64,000 nt of DNA from Bordetella genomosp. 1 (GCF_002261335.1 NZ_NEVL01000004.1:496001-560000), one strand, 5' to 3'; shown: positions 38,079-47,093, counted from the first letter of the stretch. Notes: a model not told the origin generated them from the sequence alone. Translations and numbers: made by a program.

Positions 38079-38930
38079 TCAGTCGGCGTGATGGCCGGCC
38101 GGGCCGGCGCTGCCGTCCTTGGCCTGGATCTCGCGCACCGGGATCGGCGGGCGGAAGCCGGCCTCGGACAGCATCAGGCGGATGCGATGGAACAGGTCCC
38201 AGCGCAGGTCCCAGAAGTTGGCGGCCTGGGCCCAGGCCCGCACCGTGACCAGCGTGCCGTTGTCGCGGTACTCGGTGGCCATGATCATCGGCGCCGGATC
38301 CTGGTTCACGAGCGGATGTTCGGCCATCAGCTTCTTCAGGCGCTCGATGGCGTCGCCCACGTCGTCGCCATACTGGATGACGACGGGGATGTCCATGCGG
38401 CGCGTGGTGTTGCGGCTGTAGTTGGTGATGGTGGCGTTCCAGACGGTGCTGTTGGGCAGCGACACGTTGATGCCGTCGCCCTGCACCAGCCGGGTCAGGA
38501 ACAGGCCGACCTCGCTCACCGTGCCCTCGGTGCCCGACGACAGCGCGACGTATTCGCCGGTGCGGATCGGGCGCAGGATCAGCAGCATGATGCCGGCCGA
38601 GATGTTCTGCAGCGTGCCCTGCAGGGCCAGGCCGATGGCCAGGCCGGCGGCGCCGAGCACCGCGATCAGGCTGGCGGTCTGGACGCCGAAGCGGGCCAGC
38701 ACGGCGATCAGGGTGAAGATGCGGACCGACCAGACCACCGCCGCCTGGAACATCGGCACGATGGTGGGATCGATGCGCGGCGAGCGCGACGCCGCGCGAC
38801 GCACCCAGCGGCCCAGGATGGCGGACACCCACCAGCCGATGATGAGGGTGATCAGCGCGACGACCAGGTTCAGCCCCAGGTCGAAGAAGCGCGGGAACAT
38901 TCCGGCGAAGCCGTCGTAAGCCTCTTGCAT
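38079..38930 (-). CDS. Small-conductance mechanosensitive channel (MscS family)
   Basis: 283 residues from the ATG at 38930 (MQEAYDGFAGMFPRF). Three N-terminal transmembrane helices; the pore helix TM3 is GAAGLAIGLALQGTLQNISAG near 95-115 with the Gly/Ala pattern of MscS. It is followed by the beta domain (ILRPIRTGEYVALSSGTEGTVSEVGLFLTRL) and the C-terminal cytoplasmic domain (RMDIPVVIQYGDDVGDAIERLKKLM). Releases solutes on hypo-osmotic shock. Length equals E. coli MscS (286). Monocistronic. Confidence 0.95.
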   Translation of the reverse strand: MQEAYDGFAGMFPRFFDLGLNLVVALITLIIGWWVSAILGRWVRRAASRSPRIDPTIVPMFQAAVVWSVRIFTLIAVLARFGVQTASLIAVLGAAGLAIGLALQGTLQNISAGIMLLILRPIRTGEYVALSSGTEGTVSEVGLFLTRLVQGDGINVSLPNSTVWNATITNYSRNTTRRMDIPVVIQYGDDVGDAIERLKKLMAEHPLVNQDPAPMIMATEYRDNGTLVTVRAWAQAANFWDLRWDLFHRIRLMLSEAGFRPPIPVREIQAKDGSAGPAGHHAD

Positions 38931-39066
38931 AGCGTCTCCAGCAATGAACGAAAAAAGCCCCGCGCTTGCGCGCGAGGGATGCTCGAACTCTAGCAGAAGC
39001 AAGCGCTGCGCCCGGGGCGGGCGCGCGGCCGATGCGTCAAAGTTTGTAAACGCGCCGGCGCGCGGC

Positions 39067-40176
39067 TCAGAGACGGCGGAAGTGGTTGTCCCAGGCCTGG
39101 CCGCCCGGCGCGATCAGCGCCTCGGGGGCGCCGGCGGGCGCCGCCACGTGCACCATCGCCCCCAGGCCGCTGGAGAGCAGGAAGCCGCCGGCGCGGTGCG
39201 GCGCCACGCCGCAGCCGTCGGCGAGCCGGGTCAGGCCGAGCTGGCGGCCGCTGTCGGCGTCCCAGTAGAGCACCTGGCCGCCGACCGGGCTGGAGGTGGC
39301 GATGATGCGGCCCGCGGGATCGGCCGAGACCGAGCCCACATAGTTGCGCATGTCGCGCAATACCTCGGCGGGCCCCGCGAACAGCGTGGGCGCCTCGCCG
39401 CGCACATGGCGCCCGACCAGGGCCGGGCGTTCGCCGGCCGGCCCCATGTGCTGGCAGCCGAACCAGACCCGTCCGCGCGCGTCGAGCGCCAGGTGGCGGA
39501 TCGAGAGCCGGTGCCAGCGCGGATCGAGCGTGACCTGCTCGAGCAGCTCGCCGCTCCTCGCGTCGACATAGGCCAGCGACGGCGCCATGGTGTCGAGATT
39601 GAGCTCGAGCTTGCCGTAGTCGGGATGCGTGAGGATGCCGCCGTTGGCCACGCACAGCGTGCGCCCGTCGGGCATCAGCACCACTTCGTGCGGGCCGATG
39701 CCGGCGCAGTCGAATTCGCCCACGCGCTTGTAGTTTCCGCCGCGCGAGACATCGTAGATGCCCAGCACGCCGCGGCCGCCCTCGTAGTCGTTCTCGGTGG
39801 CGAGCATGAGCTGGCCGCCCGGCAGATAGACGCCATGGCCGAAGAAATGGCGGCCCTCGGCCGCCTCGATCACCTGCGGCGCGGCCCGGCCCTGCACGTC
39901 GAAGGCCATGGCGAAGAAGCCGGGCTGGCGGCCAAACACCGTGACGCGGCCGCCCCCGGCGTCGAGCGCGAAGCTGTGGCCGCGATCCGGCATCACGTGC
40001 ACCTGGCGGTCGCGCCCCTGCTCGTCGATCAGCACGACTTCGTTGCGGCCCTCGCGCTGGCGCGCGGTGGCGTAGAGCGGACTGTCGGACGGGCCGGCCA
40101 GGAGGCGCCCCGGCGCCAGCACCGCGGCGGCACCGAGCGCCATGAAGGCGCGCCGGTCAATCGCCATCGAGCGCAT
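39067..40176 (-). CDS. DUF1513 protein of the imelysin iron cluster
   Basis: 369 residues with an N-terminal Tat-like signal (DRRAFMALGAAAVLAPGRLLAG); an in-frame ATG at 40167 is an alternative start. The mature part looks like a beta-propeller (repeated strands with GHGVYLPGGQLMLATENDYEGGRGVLGIYD, GPHEVVLMPDGRTLCVANGGI). DUF1513 proteins occur almost only beside imelysin and DUF1111 genes and are thought to assist periplasmic iron handling; no activity is established. It overlaps the end of the second imelysin gene by 20 bp, confirming the operon. Confidence 0.9.
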   Translation of the reverse strand: MRSMAIDRRAFMALGAAAVLAPGRLLAGPSDSPLYATARQREGRNEVVLIDEQGRDRQVHVMPDRGHSFALDAGGGRVTVFGRQPGFFAMAFDVQGRAAPQVIEAAEGRHFFGHGVYLPGGQLMLATENDYEGGRGVLGIYDVSRGGNYKRVGEFDCAGIGPHEVVLMPDGRTLCVANGGILTHPDYGKLELNLDTMAPSLAYVDARSGELLEQVTLDPRWHRLSIRHLALDARGRVWFGCQHMGPAGERPALVGRHVRGEAPTLFAGPAEVLRDMRNYVGSVSADPAGRIIATSSPVGGQVLYWDADSGRQLGLTRLADGCGVAPHRAGGFLLSSGLGAMVHVAAPAGAPEALIAPGGQAWDNHFRRL

Positions 40177-41230
40177 TGAAGCCGATCGTCACGCCCAGCG
40201 CGGGCGCGACGTTCTGGTCGACCACGTCCTTCAGATTCTTCAGCACCATCACGGCCAGCGCGAGCTGCTGGCGCGGCTCGGGCTGCGTCACCGCGGCGTC
40301 GGTGCCGGCCGGCAGGCCGGCCACCAGGCCGATCACGGTGTCGAGCTCGCTGCGCAGCGAGGCGTCCAGGCCCTGTTCGCCCTTGCCGAGGTCGAAGTTG
40401 CCGGCCTGGTAGAACGCGCGGATGCCGCGCAGGTTCGAGACCAGCGAATTGAAGCTCTGGTTGCTGCGCCAGAAGATGGCGCGCTTGGGCCGCGCCGCCT
40501 CGGCGCCGTCTCCCAGCACCGGCACCAGCTTCACGTCACGCGCGAACTGCAGGCCGGTGGAGATGGCCTTGATGGCCTCGGCGGCGACTTCCTGCTCGCT
40601 GCGATAGAGGTCGTTGGCGGGCGCCGGCCGGGTGAACTGGCGGCCGAAATCGCCCTCGGCGCTCCAGGCCCGGTTCACCTCGGTTGCGACCGCAACGATG
40701 TTGGCGGCGACCGCCTGGGCATAGCCGCAGGCAAACTCGCGCGCCTTGGGATCGCCCTGCCTGAGCAGCTCGGGCTCGCCGTAGAGCATGTATTCGAGCG
40801 CCGGCAGCCCCTGCACGGCCACGCTGCGCGAGGCCAGCGCCCCCGGCTTGAGCACGTTGGGATCGGCATCCTTCAACAGCGCCTGCACCTGGCGCGGCAT
40901 CACGCCGCGCGTGTCGGGCCAGAACGCCATGCGCTCGAAGCGGTTGGCCTCGACCAGCGGGCCGAAGCGCAGGAACTCGACCAGGCCCCAGGCCTCGACC
41001 AGCTCGCCCCAGCGCTGCGTCACGCGGTCCGCGCCGCCCGTGCCGGCTGCGCCGCAGAACGACACCAGCGCCTGGTTCATCATCACGGCCTGCTGCTGCA
41101 GGTGACTGACGGCAGGACGGACATGGGAATTGGCCAGGCTGGCACCCAGGCCCGCCGGCACCGCGGCCTGGGCCGCGCCGGTGGCGAGGGTCAGCGTGGC
41201 GGCCACGCAGAAGGATCGGAATGCTGCCAT
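40157..41230 (-). CDS. Imelysin-family protein, second copy (divergent)
   Basis: 357 residues from the ATG at 41230 (MAAFRSFCVAATLTLATGAAQA, Sec signal). All-helical imelysin (M75-like) protein: LVEAWGLVEFLRFGPL, GLPALEYMLYGEPELL and CGYAQAVAANIVAVATEVNRAW. In place of the canonical GxHxxE site there is GLPALEYML: the His is absent and the Glu retained, a known feature of the second imelysin in these clusters. Predicted periplasmic, iron-related; third gene of the four-gene operon. Confidence 0.88.
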   Translation of the reverse strand: MAAFRSFCVAATLTLATGAAQAAVPAGLGASLANSHVRPAVSHLQQQAVMMNQALVSFCGAAGTGGADRVTQRWGELVEAWGLVEFLRFGPLVEANRFERMAFWPDTRGVMPRQVQALLKDADPNVLKPGALASRSVAVQGLPALEYMLYGEPELLRQGDPKAREFACGYAQAVAANIVAVATEVNRAWSAEGDFGRQFTRPAPANDLYRSEQEVAAEAIKAISTGLQFARDVKLVPVLGDGAEAARPKRAIFWRSNQSFNSLVSNLRGIRAFYQAGNFDLGKGEQGLDASLRSELDTVIGLVAGLPAGTDAAVTQPEPRQQLALAVMVLKNLKDVVDQNVAPALGVTIGFNALDGD

Positions 41231-41267
41231 CGTGTCTCGCCGCGGGCGCCAGGGCCCGCGGTCTGCC

Positions 41268-42788
41268 TCAAAGGGATTCAAGAAAGCGGATCAGGTCGAC
41301 CCGCTCTTCGGGAGTCATGGCCACGACGCGATCGCGCGCGGCCTGTGCCTCGCCACCATGCCACAGAATGGCTTCGAGCAAGGTGCGGGCACGGCCATCG
41401 TGCAGGTAGGTCGCGTTCGGATTGACCGTGGCGGTCAGGCCGATGCCCCACAGCGGCGGCGTGCGCCATTCGCGGCCGGTCGCGTCGTGCTCCTGCACGC
41501 CGTCGGCCAGCCCGTCGCCCATGTCGTGCAGCAGCATGTCGGTGTACGGCCAGATCAGCTGGAACTGGTGCTCCGGCTGGGTGGCGTTGCGGCTGGTCAC
41601 GTACTTGGGCGTGTGACAGCCGATGCAGTTCGATTCATAGAACAGCTTCTTGCCCGCCAGCACGCGCGCATCGTCCACGTCGCGCCGCTGCGGCACGGCG
41701 AGGTTGGTGGAATACGCCGTCACGAAGTCCATCAGCCGCGCCGGCACCTCATGCTCGCCGAGGTGCGGCTGCGCCCCGTGCGGCATGTCGAAACAGGCGC
41801 CCTGGCCCGGCTTGCGGCAGTCGCCGTAATGATCGGGGAACAGCGGCGAGGACAGGCCCATGTCGTTGGAGAACGCGGCGGCGCTCTGCTGCTCGACCGT
41901 GGGCTGGCTGGCCTTCCAGTTGAAGCGGCCGAGCACCTTCTTGCCGGCGCGGATGTCGTAGACCCAGTTGGGCTTGCCCTTGATGCCGTCGCCGTGGTCG
42001 GCGGCCGCATTGGCCAGGATGTCGGCCTCGGCGATCGATTCCAGCAGGCCCAGCCCGATCATGGGCTGCGCCAGGCGCGGCGAGACCTGCACGTCCTTGC
42101 GCATCGGGCCGTAGCCCAGGTCGGAGATGCGGTAGGTCGGCTTCATCAGCGTGACCGTCTCGCCGCCGGCGAGCTCGACCACGACGGGCTCGTAGCTGAT
42201 TTCCATGCGGCCTTCGGTCGGCAGGCCGGCCACCGAGAAGTTCTGCAGTTGCACGCCGTAGGTCGGTTCGGGCAGGAAGGCCACCGCGTCTTCGGCGAGC
42301 TTCTTGCGATCCTCGTCGGTGACGGGCGGCACGGACAGGCGCAGCAGCAGCGCCACCGCGTCGAACTGCTCGAGCGGATCGAAGCCCGGAACGGTGCCGC
42401 GACCGTCCTTCACATGACAGGCCTGGCAGGAGCGCGCGTTGAACAGCGGCCCGAGGCCGTCGGAGGCCTGCGTCGACGAGGGCGACGAGACCCAGTCCTT
42501 GCGGAACAGGCCGTTGCCAACGAGGAAGCGCTGGCGCCCCTCGAACGACAGGTTGGCCGACGGGTGCGAAAAGATGTCGGCGTTGAGCAGCTTCTTGATC
42601 GTGGTCGCGCCGGCCTGCATCGTCTCGAACGGCTCGGCCGCCGAAAAATCGGCGGCCGGCGCGGTGATGCTGGTGACGCGCGCCAGGTCCTCGGGGCTCA
42701 GGTCACTGCGCCCCGGGGCCGGACCGGCGGCGCCGGCTGGCTGAGCCAGCAGCGCCGCCCATACTGCAAAGAGCGGTACGGCTTTCAC
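41268..42788 (-). CDS. Di-heme DUF1111 c-type cytochrome (thiol oxidoreductase-like)
   Basis: 506 residues with a Sec signal peptide (to about residue 21). Two heme c motifs, CQACH near 125 and CIGCH near 380, plus an extra Cys pair (CRKPGQGAC) near 325. DUF1111 proteins resemble di-heme peroxidases/MauG and are found with imelysins; a role in periplasmic iron oxidation or reduction during uptake is assumed. It overlaps the first imelysin stop by 4 bp (ATGA). Confidence 0.92.
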   Translation of the reverse strand: MKAVPLFAVWAALLAQPAGAAGPAPGRSDLSPEDLARVTSITAPAADFSAAEPFETMQAGATTIKKLLNADIFSHPSANLSFEGRQRFLVGNGLFRKDWVSSPSSTQASDGLGPLFNARSCQACHVKDGRGTVPGFDPLEQFDAVALLLRLSVPPVTDEDRKKLAEDAVAFLPEPTYGVQLQNFSVAGLPTEGRMEISYEPVVVELAGGETVTLMKPTYRISDLGYGPMRKDVQVSPRLAQPMIGLGLLESIAEADILANAAADHGDGIKGKPNWVYDIRAGKKVLGRFNWKASQPTVEQQSAAAFSNDMGLSSPLFPDHYGDCRKPGQGACFDMPHGAQPHLGEHEVPARLMDFVTAYSTNLAVPQRRDVDDARVLAGKKLFYESNCIGCHTPKYVTSRNATQPEHQFQLIWPYTDMLLHDMGDGLADGVQEHDATGREWRTPPLWGIGLTATVNPNATYLHDGRARTLLEAILWHGGEAQAARDRVVAMTPEERVDLIRFLESL

Positions 42789-44095
42789 TTGAATACGGCA
42801 TCCGGCTGGTCGAGGCTGTCGGAACCCTCGATCTGGACGTCGCCCAGTTCGAGCACCGCGATCACGCGTTCGAGGCTGCGGGTCTGGTCGATCAGGCGAT
42901 CGATGGCGGCCTGCACCACGGCGTTACCTTCCTTGTTGCCCTCGGCGATCATCTGGTCGTAGGTCTCGACCTTCTCGGCGCGATCGCGCATGGCCTGCAT
43001 CGCGGCGACGGTGGCGTCGAGCTTGGCGCGGACCTCGGCGTCCAGCTTGGCATCCTTGGCCTTGACCAGGTCGGACACGCTGGCGCCCTGGGTGGTCTTG
43101 CCGTCCGGACCGGTGTAGCTGCCCAGGTAGACGTTGCGGATGCCCAGCTGGTTGTAATAGTGCGAGTTGTGGGTGTTGTCGGAGAAGCAGTCGTGCTCTT
43201 CCTCGGGATCGTGCAGCATCAGGCCGAGCTTCATGCGCTCGCCGGCCAGTTCGCCGTACGAGAGGCTGCCCAGGCCGGTCAGCATGGCGATCAGGCCCGC
43301 CTTGGGATCCTCTTCCACCGACTTGCGCGCGGCGCCGTTGGCTTCCCAGTTGCCGACCATCTCCTTCAGGTCATCGACCAGGAGCGTCGTGACCGCGCGC
43401 AGGAACTCGATGCGGCGCTCGCAGTTGCCGCCGGTGCAGTTCTTCGGATCGAAGTCGGTGTACGGACGGTTGCCCGCGTGGCGCTCCTGCGGCGTGCCGG
43501 TGCGGTCCTTGGGCGCCGGGCCCGAGCCGTTCAGGTCCTGGCCCCACAGCAGGAATTCGATCGCGTGATAGCCGGTGGCCACGTTGGCCTCGTTGCCGTC
43601 GGCCTCGTGCAGCACTTCGGACAGCAGCTCGGGCGTGATCTTGCTCGCGTCGATGGTCTTGCCGCCGACGGAGATCTTGGAATTGGCGATGACGTTGACG
43701 GTGTAGAACGCGTTCTCGTCGTTCTCGGTGCCGTAGGAGGCATCGACGTAGTCGATCAGGCCTTCATCCAGCGGCCAGGCGTTCACGCGGCCTTCCCAGT
43801 CGTCGACGATGGGGTTGCCGAAACGGAAGGCTTCGGTCTGCTGGTAGGGCACGCGCGCGGCCAGCCAGGCCTCGCGGGCGGTCTTCAGCGTCTCGGCGCT
43901 GGGCTTGGCGATCAGGGCGTCGATGGCCTTCTGCAGTTTTTCGGCGCCGGTCAGCGCGTCTTTGTAGCCCGCATGCGCCAGATCGGAATAGGTCTTCACG
44001 ACGGCCTTCGGCTCGGTCGCCGCCTGGGCCACGCCACCGAAAATCCCACCCGCCAACATCGCCGACAGAACGGCGCCACGCAACACCTTACGCAT
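42785..44095 (-). CDS. Imelysin-family iron-uptake protein (IrpA-like)
   Basis: 436 residues from the ATG at 44095 (MRKVLRGAVLSAMLAGG, Sec signal to about 26). Canonical imelysin: the GxHxxE metal site is intact as GYHAIEFLLWGQDL near 170, with family motifs PYQQTEAFRFGNPIVDDWEGRVNAWPLDEGLIDY and DDLKEMVGNWE. Related to Synechococcus IrpA and EfeO; expected to bind iron in the periplasm. First gene of the operon with the di-heme protein, second imelysin and DUF1513 protein. Divergent from the nitrogen-controlled ABC operon. Confidence 0.93.
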   Translation of the reverse strand: MRKVLRGAVLSAMLAGGIFGGVAQAATEPKAVVKTYSDLAHAGYKDALTGAEKLQKAIDALIAKPSAETLKTAREAWLAARVPYQQTEAFRFGNPIVDDWEGRVNAWPLDEGLIDYVDASYGTENDENAFYTVNVIANSKISVGGKTIDASKITPELLSEVLHEADGNEANVATGYHAIEFLLWGQDLNGSGPAPKDRTGTPQERHAGNRPYTDFDPKNCTGGNCERRIEFLRAVTTLLVDDLKEMVGNWEANGAARKSVEEDPKAGLIAMLTGLGSLSYGELAGERMKLGLMLHDPEEEHDCFSDNTHNSHYYNQLGIRNVYLGSYTGPDGKTTQGASVSDLVKAKDAKLDAEVRAKLDATVAAMQAMRDRAEKVETYDQMIAEGNKEGNAVVQAAIDRLIDQTRSLERVIAVLELGDVQIEGSDSLDQPDAVFK

Positions 44096-44291
44096 CAAAT
44101 ACTCCCGTATCAGCGAGGGGCGCTCCCGCTGGCTTGCCCCTCTCGTTCGCTCTTTATGTGCGAGCGCAAGTGTAAACAATTTTCGTTTGGGTTTCAGCGC
44201 TGCGTCAGTTTTTGCTCAGGATGGCGTCATGTTGCGCTCAGGTTCGCGTCAACTCGGACGCAGGGCGCCGGGCACCAACCCAGGGGCCGCG

Positions 44292-44308
44292 CGCACCACG
44301 CTGGTGCG
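44292..44308 (+). promoter_or_regulatory. NtrC binding site upstream of the ABC operon
   Basis: GCACCA-CGC-TGGTGC (44293-44307) matches the NtrC core GCACCA-N3-TGGTGC at all 12 defined positions. Its centre lies about 97 bp upstream of the transcription start predicted from the sigma-54 promoter. A further half-site GCACCA is at 44272-44277. Confidence 0.8.
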
Positions 44309-44369
44309 ATCCGACCCCGCTTCGGTGCCTCGCGCAGGCCGTCGCCCGGGGGCGCCCCGTGCCAAAAAG

Positions 44370-44386
44370 TTGGCACGGGTTTTGCG
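44370..44386 (+). promoter_or_regulatory. Sigma-54 promoter of the ABC/amidase operon
   Basis: TTGGCACGGGTTTTGCG: GG (44372-44373), 10 bp, GC (44384-44385). It fits the -24/-12 consensus TTGGCACG-N4-TTGC exactly. Predicted start near 44397, giving a leader of about 45 nt. Confidence 0.85.
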
Positions 44387-44395
44387 TGAGGGACA

Positions 44396-44410
44396 TGTAT
44401 ACAAGCTTGT
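44396..44410 (+). promoter_or_regulatory. Possible GntR operator at the transcription start
   Basis: Overlapping palindromes TGTATACA (44396-44403) and ACAAGCTTGT (44401-44410), positioned over the predicted sigma-54 start site. TGTATACA cores are typical for FCD-type GntR repressors, one of which is the last gene of the operon. Confidence 0.45.
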
Positions 44411-44442
44411 CCTCAAGCGCCCACCCGCACCGGAGTTAGTCC

Positions 44443-45447
44443 ATGACCCAGCGTTCCGCCCTCAACGTTTCCCGCCGCCGCCTGCTGCAATCCGCGCTGG
44501 GCGCCGCCGCCACCACGGCCCTGGGCGTGCCCGGCCTGGCGCTGGCGCAGAGCGGCCCGACGATCCGCATCGGCTTCTGGCCGGTCGCCGCCGGCCTGCC
44601 GTTCTACGCGGCCGTCGAGAAGGGCTACTTCAAGGAGGCGGGCCTGAACGTGGAGCCGCAGAAATTCGCCGGCGCGCAACAGGTGATGGAAGCCATGCTG
44701 GCCGGCCGCTCCGACGGCAGCGCCAACGGCACCGGCTCGGCCAACCTGGCCATCGGCGAGATCGCGTCGCCCGGCCTGTTCAAGATCTTCGCGTCCAACC
44801 CGAGCAACGCCAAGTTCGTCCTCGACGAGTTCATCGTCGCCAAGGACAGCCCCATCAAATCCATCGCAGACCTCAAGGGGAAAAAGGTCGGTTCTGGTCC
44901 CGGCATCCAGAATTCCACGCTGGCCAAGACAGTCCTGGAGCGCGCCGGCGCAACCGGAGCGACCGTGGTCGAGCTGGCGATCAGCCAGCACGTGGCCGCG
45001 GTCGCCGCCGGCCAGCTCGACGCGTGCTACACGCTCGAACCCACCGGCACGGTCGGCCGGCTCAACGGCACCACCCGCGTGCTCGAAGCCGGCGTGATCG
45101 CCAAGTATGTGCTGGGCGATCCGATGGCGCCGTGGTTCGGCGGCTCGGCCTCGCTCACCACGGCCTTCCTGAAGAAGCATCCCGAGGAAGCCAAGCGCTA
45201 CATCGCCGCCTACGCGCGCGGCATCGAGCTGGTGCGCAAGTCGCCCGACGAGGCGCGCCAGTTCATGAAGGGCTACACCGCCATCGAAGGCCCGATGACG
45301 CAGGAGGTGCCGCTGGCCGCCTACACGCTGCACAACGAGTTCACCGAGAGCGACGTGCAGTACTTCCAGAAGTTCTTCGACCTCTTCACCGAAAAGGGCA
45401 TCTTCGCCCAGAAGGTGGACGTGGCCGGCATGCTGTACAAGGGCTGA
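44443..45447 (+). CDS. NitT/TauT-type ABC transporter substrate-binding protein
   Basis: 334 residues. N-terminal Tat-like signal (VSRRRLLQSALGAAATTALGVPGLALAQ), then an SsuA/TauA/NMT1-like receptor: IRIGFWPVAAGLPFYAAVEKGYFKEAGLNVEP and KKVGSGPGIQNSTLAKTVLERAG. These receptors bind small nitrogenous or sulfonated compounds such as nitrate, taurine, pyrimidine precursors or ureides. First gene of a seven-gene operon (44443-49405) under a sigma-54/NtrC promoter, so its ligand is very likely a nitrogen source hydrolysed by the encoded amidase. Confidence 0.93.
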   Translation: MTQRSALNVSRRRLLQSALGAAATTALGVPGLALAQSGPTIRIGFWPVAAGLPFYAAVEKGYFKEAGLNVEPQKFAGAQQVMEAMLAGRSDGSANGTGSANLAIGEIASPGLFKIFASNPSNAKFVLDEFIVAKDSPIKSIADLKGKKVGSGPGIQNSTLAKTVLERAGATGATVVELAISQHVAAVAAGQLDACYTLEPTGTVGRLNGTTRVLEAGVIAKYVLGDPMAPWFGGSASLTTAFLKKHPEEAKRYIAAYARGIELVRKSPDEARQFMKGYTAIEGPMTQEVPLAAYTLHNEFTESDVQYFQKFFDLFTEKGIFAQKVDVAGMLYKG

Positions 45448-45452
45448 GCACG

Positions 45453-46253
45453 ATGAACACCGCCGTTTCAACCGCCAAGCCCGGCAGCGCGCCGGCGCGA
45501 CGCGACTACTCGCGCTGGCTGCCGCTGATCGGGCCCGTCGCGCTGTTCGTGGTGTGGGATCTGGTCGTGCGGCTCGGGCTGGTCAGCCCGGTGCTGCTGC
45601 CCACGCCCTGGGCCACGCTGGTCGCCCTCTTCAACGGCATGAGCGGCGGGCCGCTGCTGACCGACTTCATCGCCTCGGTGAGCCGCACGCTGCAGGCCTT
45701 CGTGATCGCCGCCGTGGTGGGCGTGCCGCTGGGCGTGCTGCTGGGCAGCAACGAAAAGCTCTACCGCAGCGTCGAGTTCCTGATCGATTTCTTCCGCTCC
45801 ACGCCCTCTTCCGCGCTGATTCCGCTGTTCCTGATGATCTTCGGCGTGACCGACATGAACAAGGTCGCCATCGCCGCCTTCGCCGCGGTGCTGGTGATCC
45901 TGTTCAACAGCGCCTATGGCGTGATCAACGCCCGCAAGCAGCGGGTGATGGCCGCGCGCGTGATGGGCGCCAACCGCTGGCAGATCTTCAAGGACGTGCT
46001 GATCTGGGAAAGCCTGCAGCCCACCTTCGTGGGCCTGCGCAGCGGCGTGTCGATGGCACTGGTGATCGTGATCGTGGCCGAGATGTTCATCGGCGCCGAA
46101 ACCGGCCTGGGCAATCGCATCATCAACGCGCAGCAGGTGTTGAACGTGCGCGACATGTATGCCGCCATCCTGGCCTCCGGCGCGCTGGGCTACGTGCTCA
46201 ACGTGCTGTTCCTGGTGATCGAAAAACGCGTGGTGCACTGGAGCGGCCGCTGA
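45453..46253 (+). CDS. NitT/TauT-type ABC transporter permease
   Basis: 266 residues from the ATG at 45453, 5 bp after the receptor gene. Inner-membrane permease with about six helices (WLPLIGPVALFVVWDLVVRLG first) and the EAA loop VMAARVMGANRWQIFKDVLIWESLQP near 165-190 that contacts the ATPase. SsuC/TauC-like length and topology. The ATPase gene starts 2 bp after its stop. Confidence 0.95.
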   Translation: MNTAVSTAKPGSAPARRDYSRWLPLIGPVALFVVWDLVVRLGLVSPVLLPTPWATLVALFNGMSGGPLLTDFIASVSRTLQAFVIAAVVGVPLGVLLGSNEKLYRSVEFLIDFFRSTPSSALIPLFLMIFGVTDMNKVAIAAFAAVLVILFNSAYGVINARKQRVMAARVMGANRWQIFKDVLIWESLQPTFVGLRSGVSMALVIVIVAEMFIGAETGLGNRIINAQQVLNVRDMYAAILASGALGYVLNVLFLVIEKRVVHWSGR

Positions 46254-46255
46254 TC

Positions 46256-47074
46256 ATGAGTACTGTCCTGAATCCCGTCATCGCGCCCGAACCCGTGGCG
46301 CCGTTCCAGCCCGGCCCGCTCGGCACCCACATCACCATTCGCGGGCTGACCAAGTATTTCGCCGGCTGGCCGCTGTACGAAAACTTCAACCTCGACATCC
46401 CCAAGGGCAAGATCGTGTCGGTGTTCGGGCCGAACGGCTGCGGCAAGTCGACGCTGATCAACATGATCGCCGGCCTGATCCCGATCGACGCGGGCGAGAT
46501 CCTGTTCGACGGCAAGTCGCTGGCGCAGACCAAGATCGGCTACGTGTTCCAGAACTACCGCGAGGCCATGTTCCCGTGGCTGCGCACGATCGACAACATC
46601 GCCTATCCGCTGCGGCTCGAGGGCCAGAGCAAGGGCGAGGTCGAGGCGCGCGTCGACGAGCTGGTGGCGTCGTTCGACGTGAAGTTCGACCTGAATCGCT
46701 ATCCGTACGAGCTGTCGGGCGGACAGCAACAGACCGCCTCGATCATGCGGGCGCTGGCGCCGCGGCCGGAGGTGCTGTTTCTCGACGAGCCGTTTTCCGC
46801 GCTCGATTTCGAGATGACGCTGTTCATCCGCGAGAAGCTGCAGGAGGTCTTCATCCAGACCGGCACCACCATGCTGCTGGTGTCGCACGATCTCGAGGAG
46901 GCGGTGTACCTGGCCGACCAGATCCTGCTGCTCACCAAGCGCCCCACGCGGGTGGCCGAGATCCTCGACTACGGCGATGCACGGCCGCGCACGGTCGAGA
47001 CGCTGAGCGAGCCCGGCTTCATTCGCATGAAGAAACAGAGCCTGGAAATCTTCCAGCGCGAAGTCCGCAAGTAA
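46256..47074 (+). CDS. NitT/TauT-type ABC transporter ATPase
   Basis: 272 residues. Walker A GPNGCGKST near 61, Q-loop GYVFQNYREAMFPWLRT near 101, signature LSGGQQQTASIMRAL near 158 (the residue after QQQ is Thr, not the usual Arg), Walker B VLFLDEPFSALD near 179, switch His LVSHDLEEAVYLAD near 211. SsuB/TauB family. Completes the importer with the two preceding genes; AtzG-like gene follows after 19 bp. Confidence 0.95.
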   Translation: MSTVLNPVIAPEPVAPFQPGPLGTHITIRGLTKYFAGWPLYENFNLDIPKGKIVSVFGPNGCGKSTLINMIAGLIPIDAGEILFDGKSLAQTKIGYVFQNYREAMFPWLRTIDNIAYPLRLEGQSKGEVEARVDELVASFDVKFDLNRYPYELSGGQQQTASIMRALAPRPEVLFLDEPFSALDFEMTLFIREKLQEVFIQTGTTMLLVSHDLEEAVYLADQILLLTKRPTRVAEILDYGDARPRTVETLSEPGFIRMKKQSLEIFQREVRK

Positions 47075-47093
47075 CCCCATCCGCGAGGCCCTC

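Noticed and set aside
44170-44190. Possible Fur box (TGTAAACAATTTTCG region) upstream of the imelysin operon
   Set aside because: Again about 9 of 14 positions; a weak match in the only A/T-rich stretch of the region.
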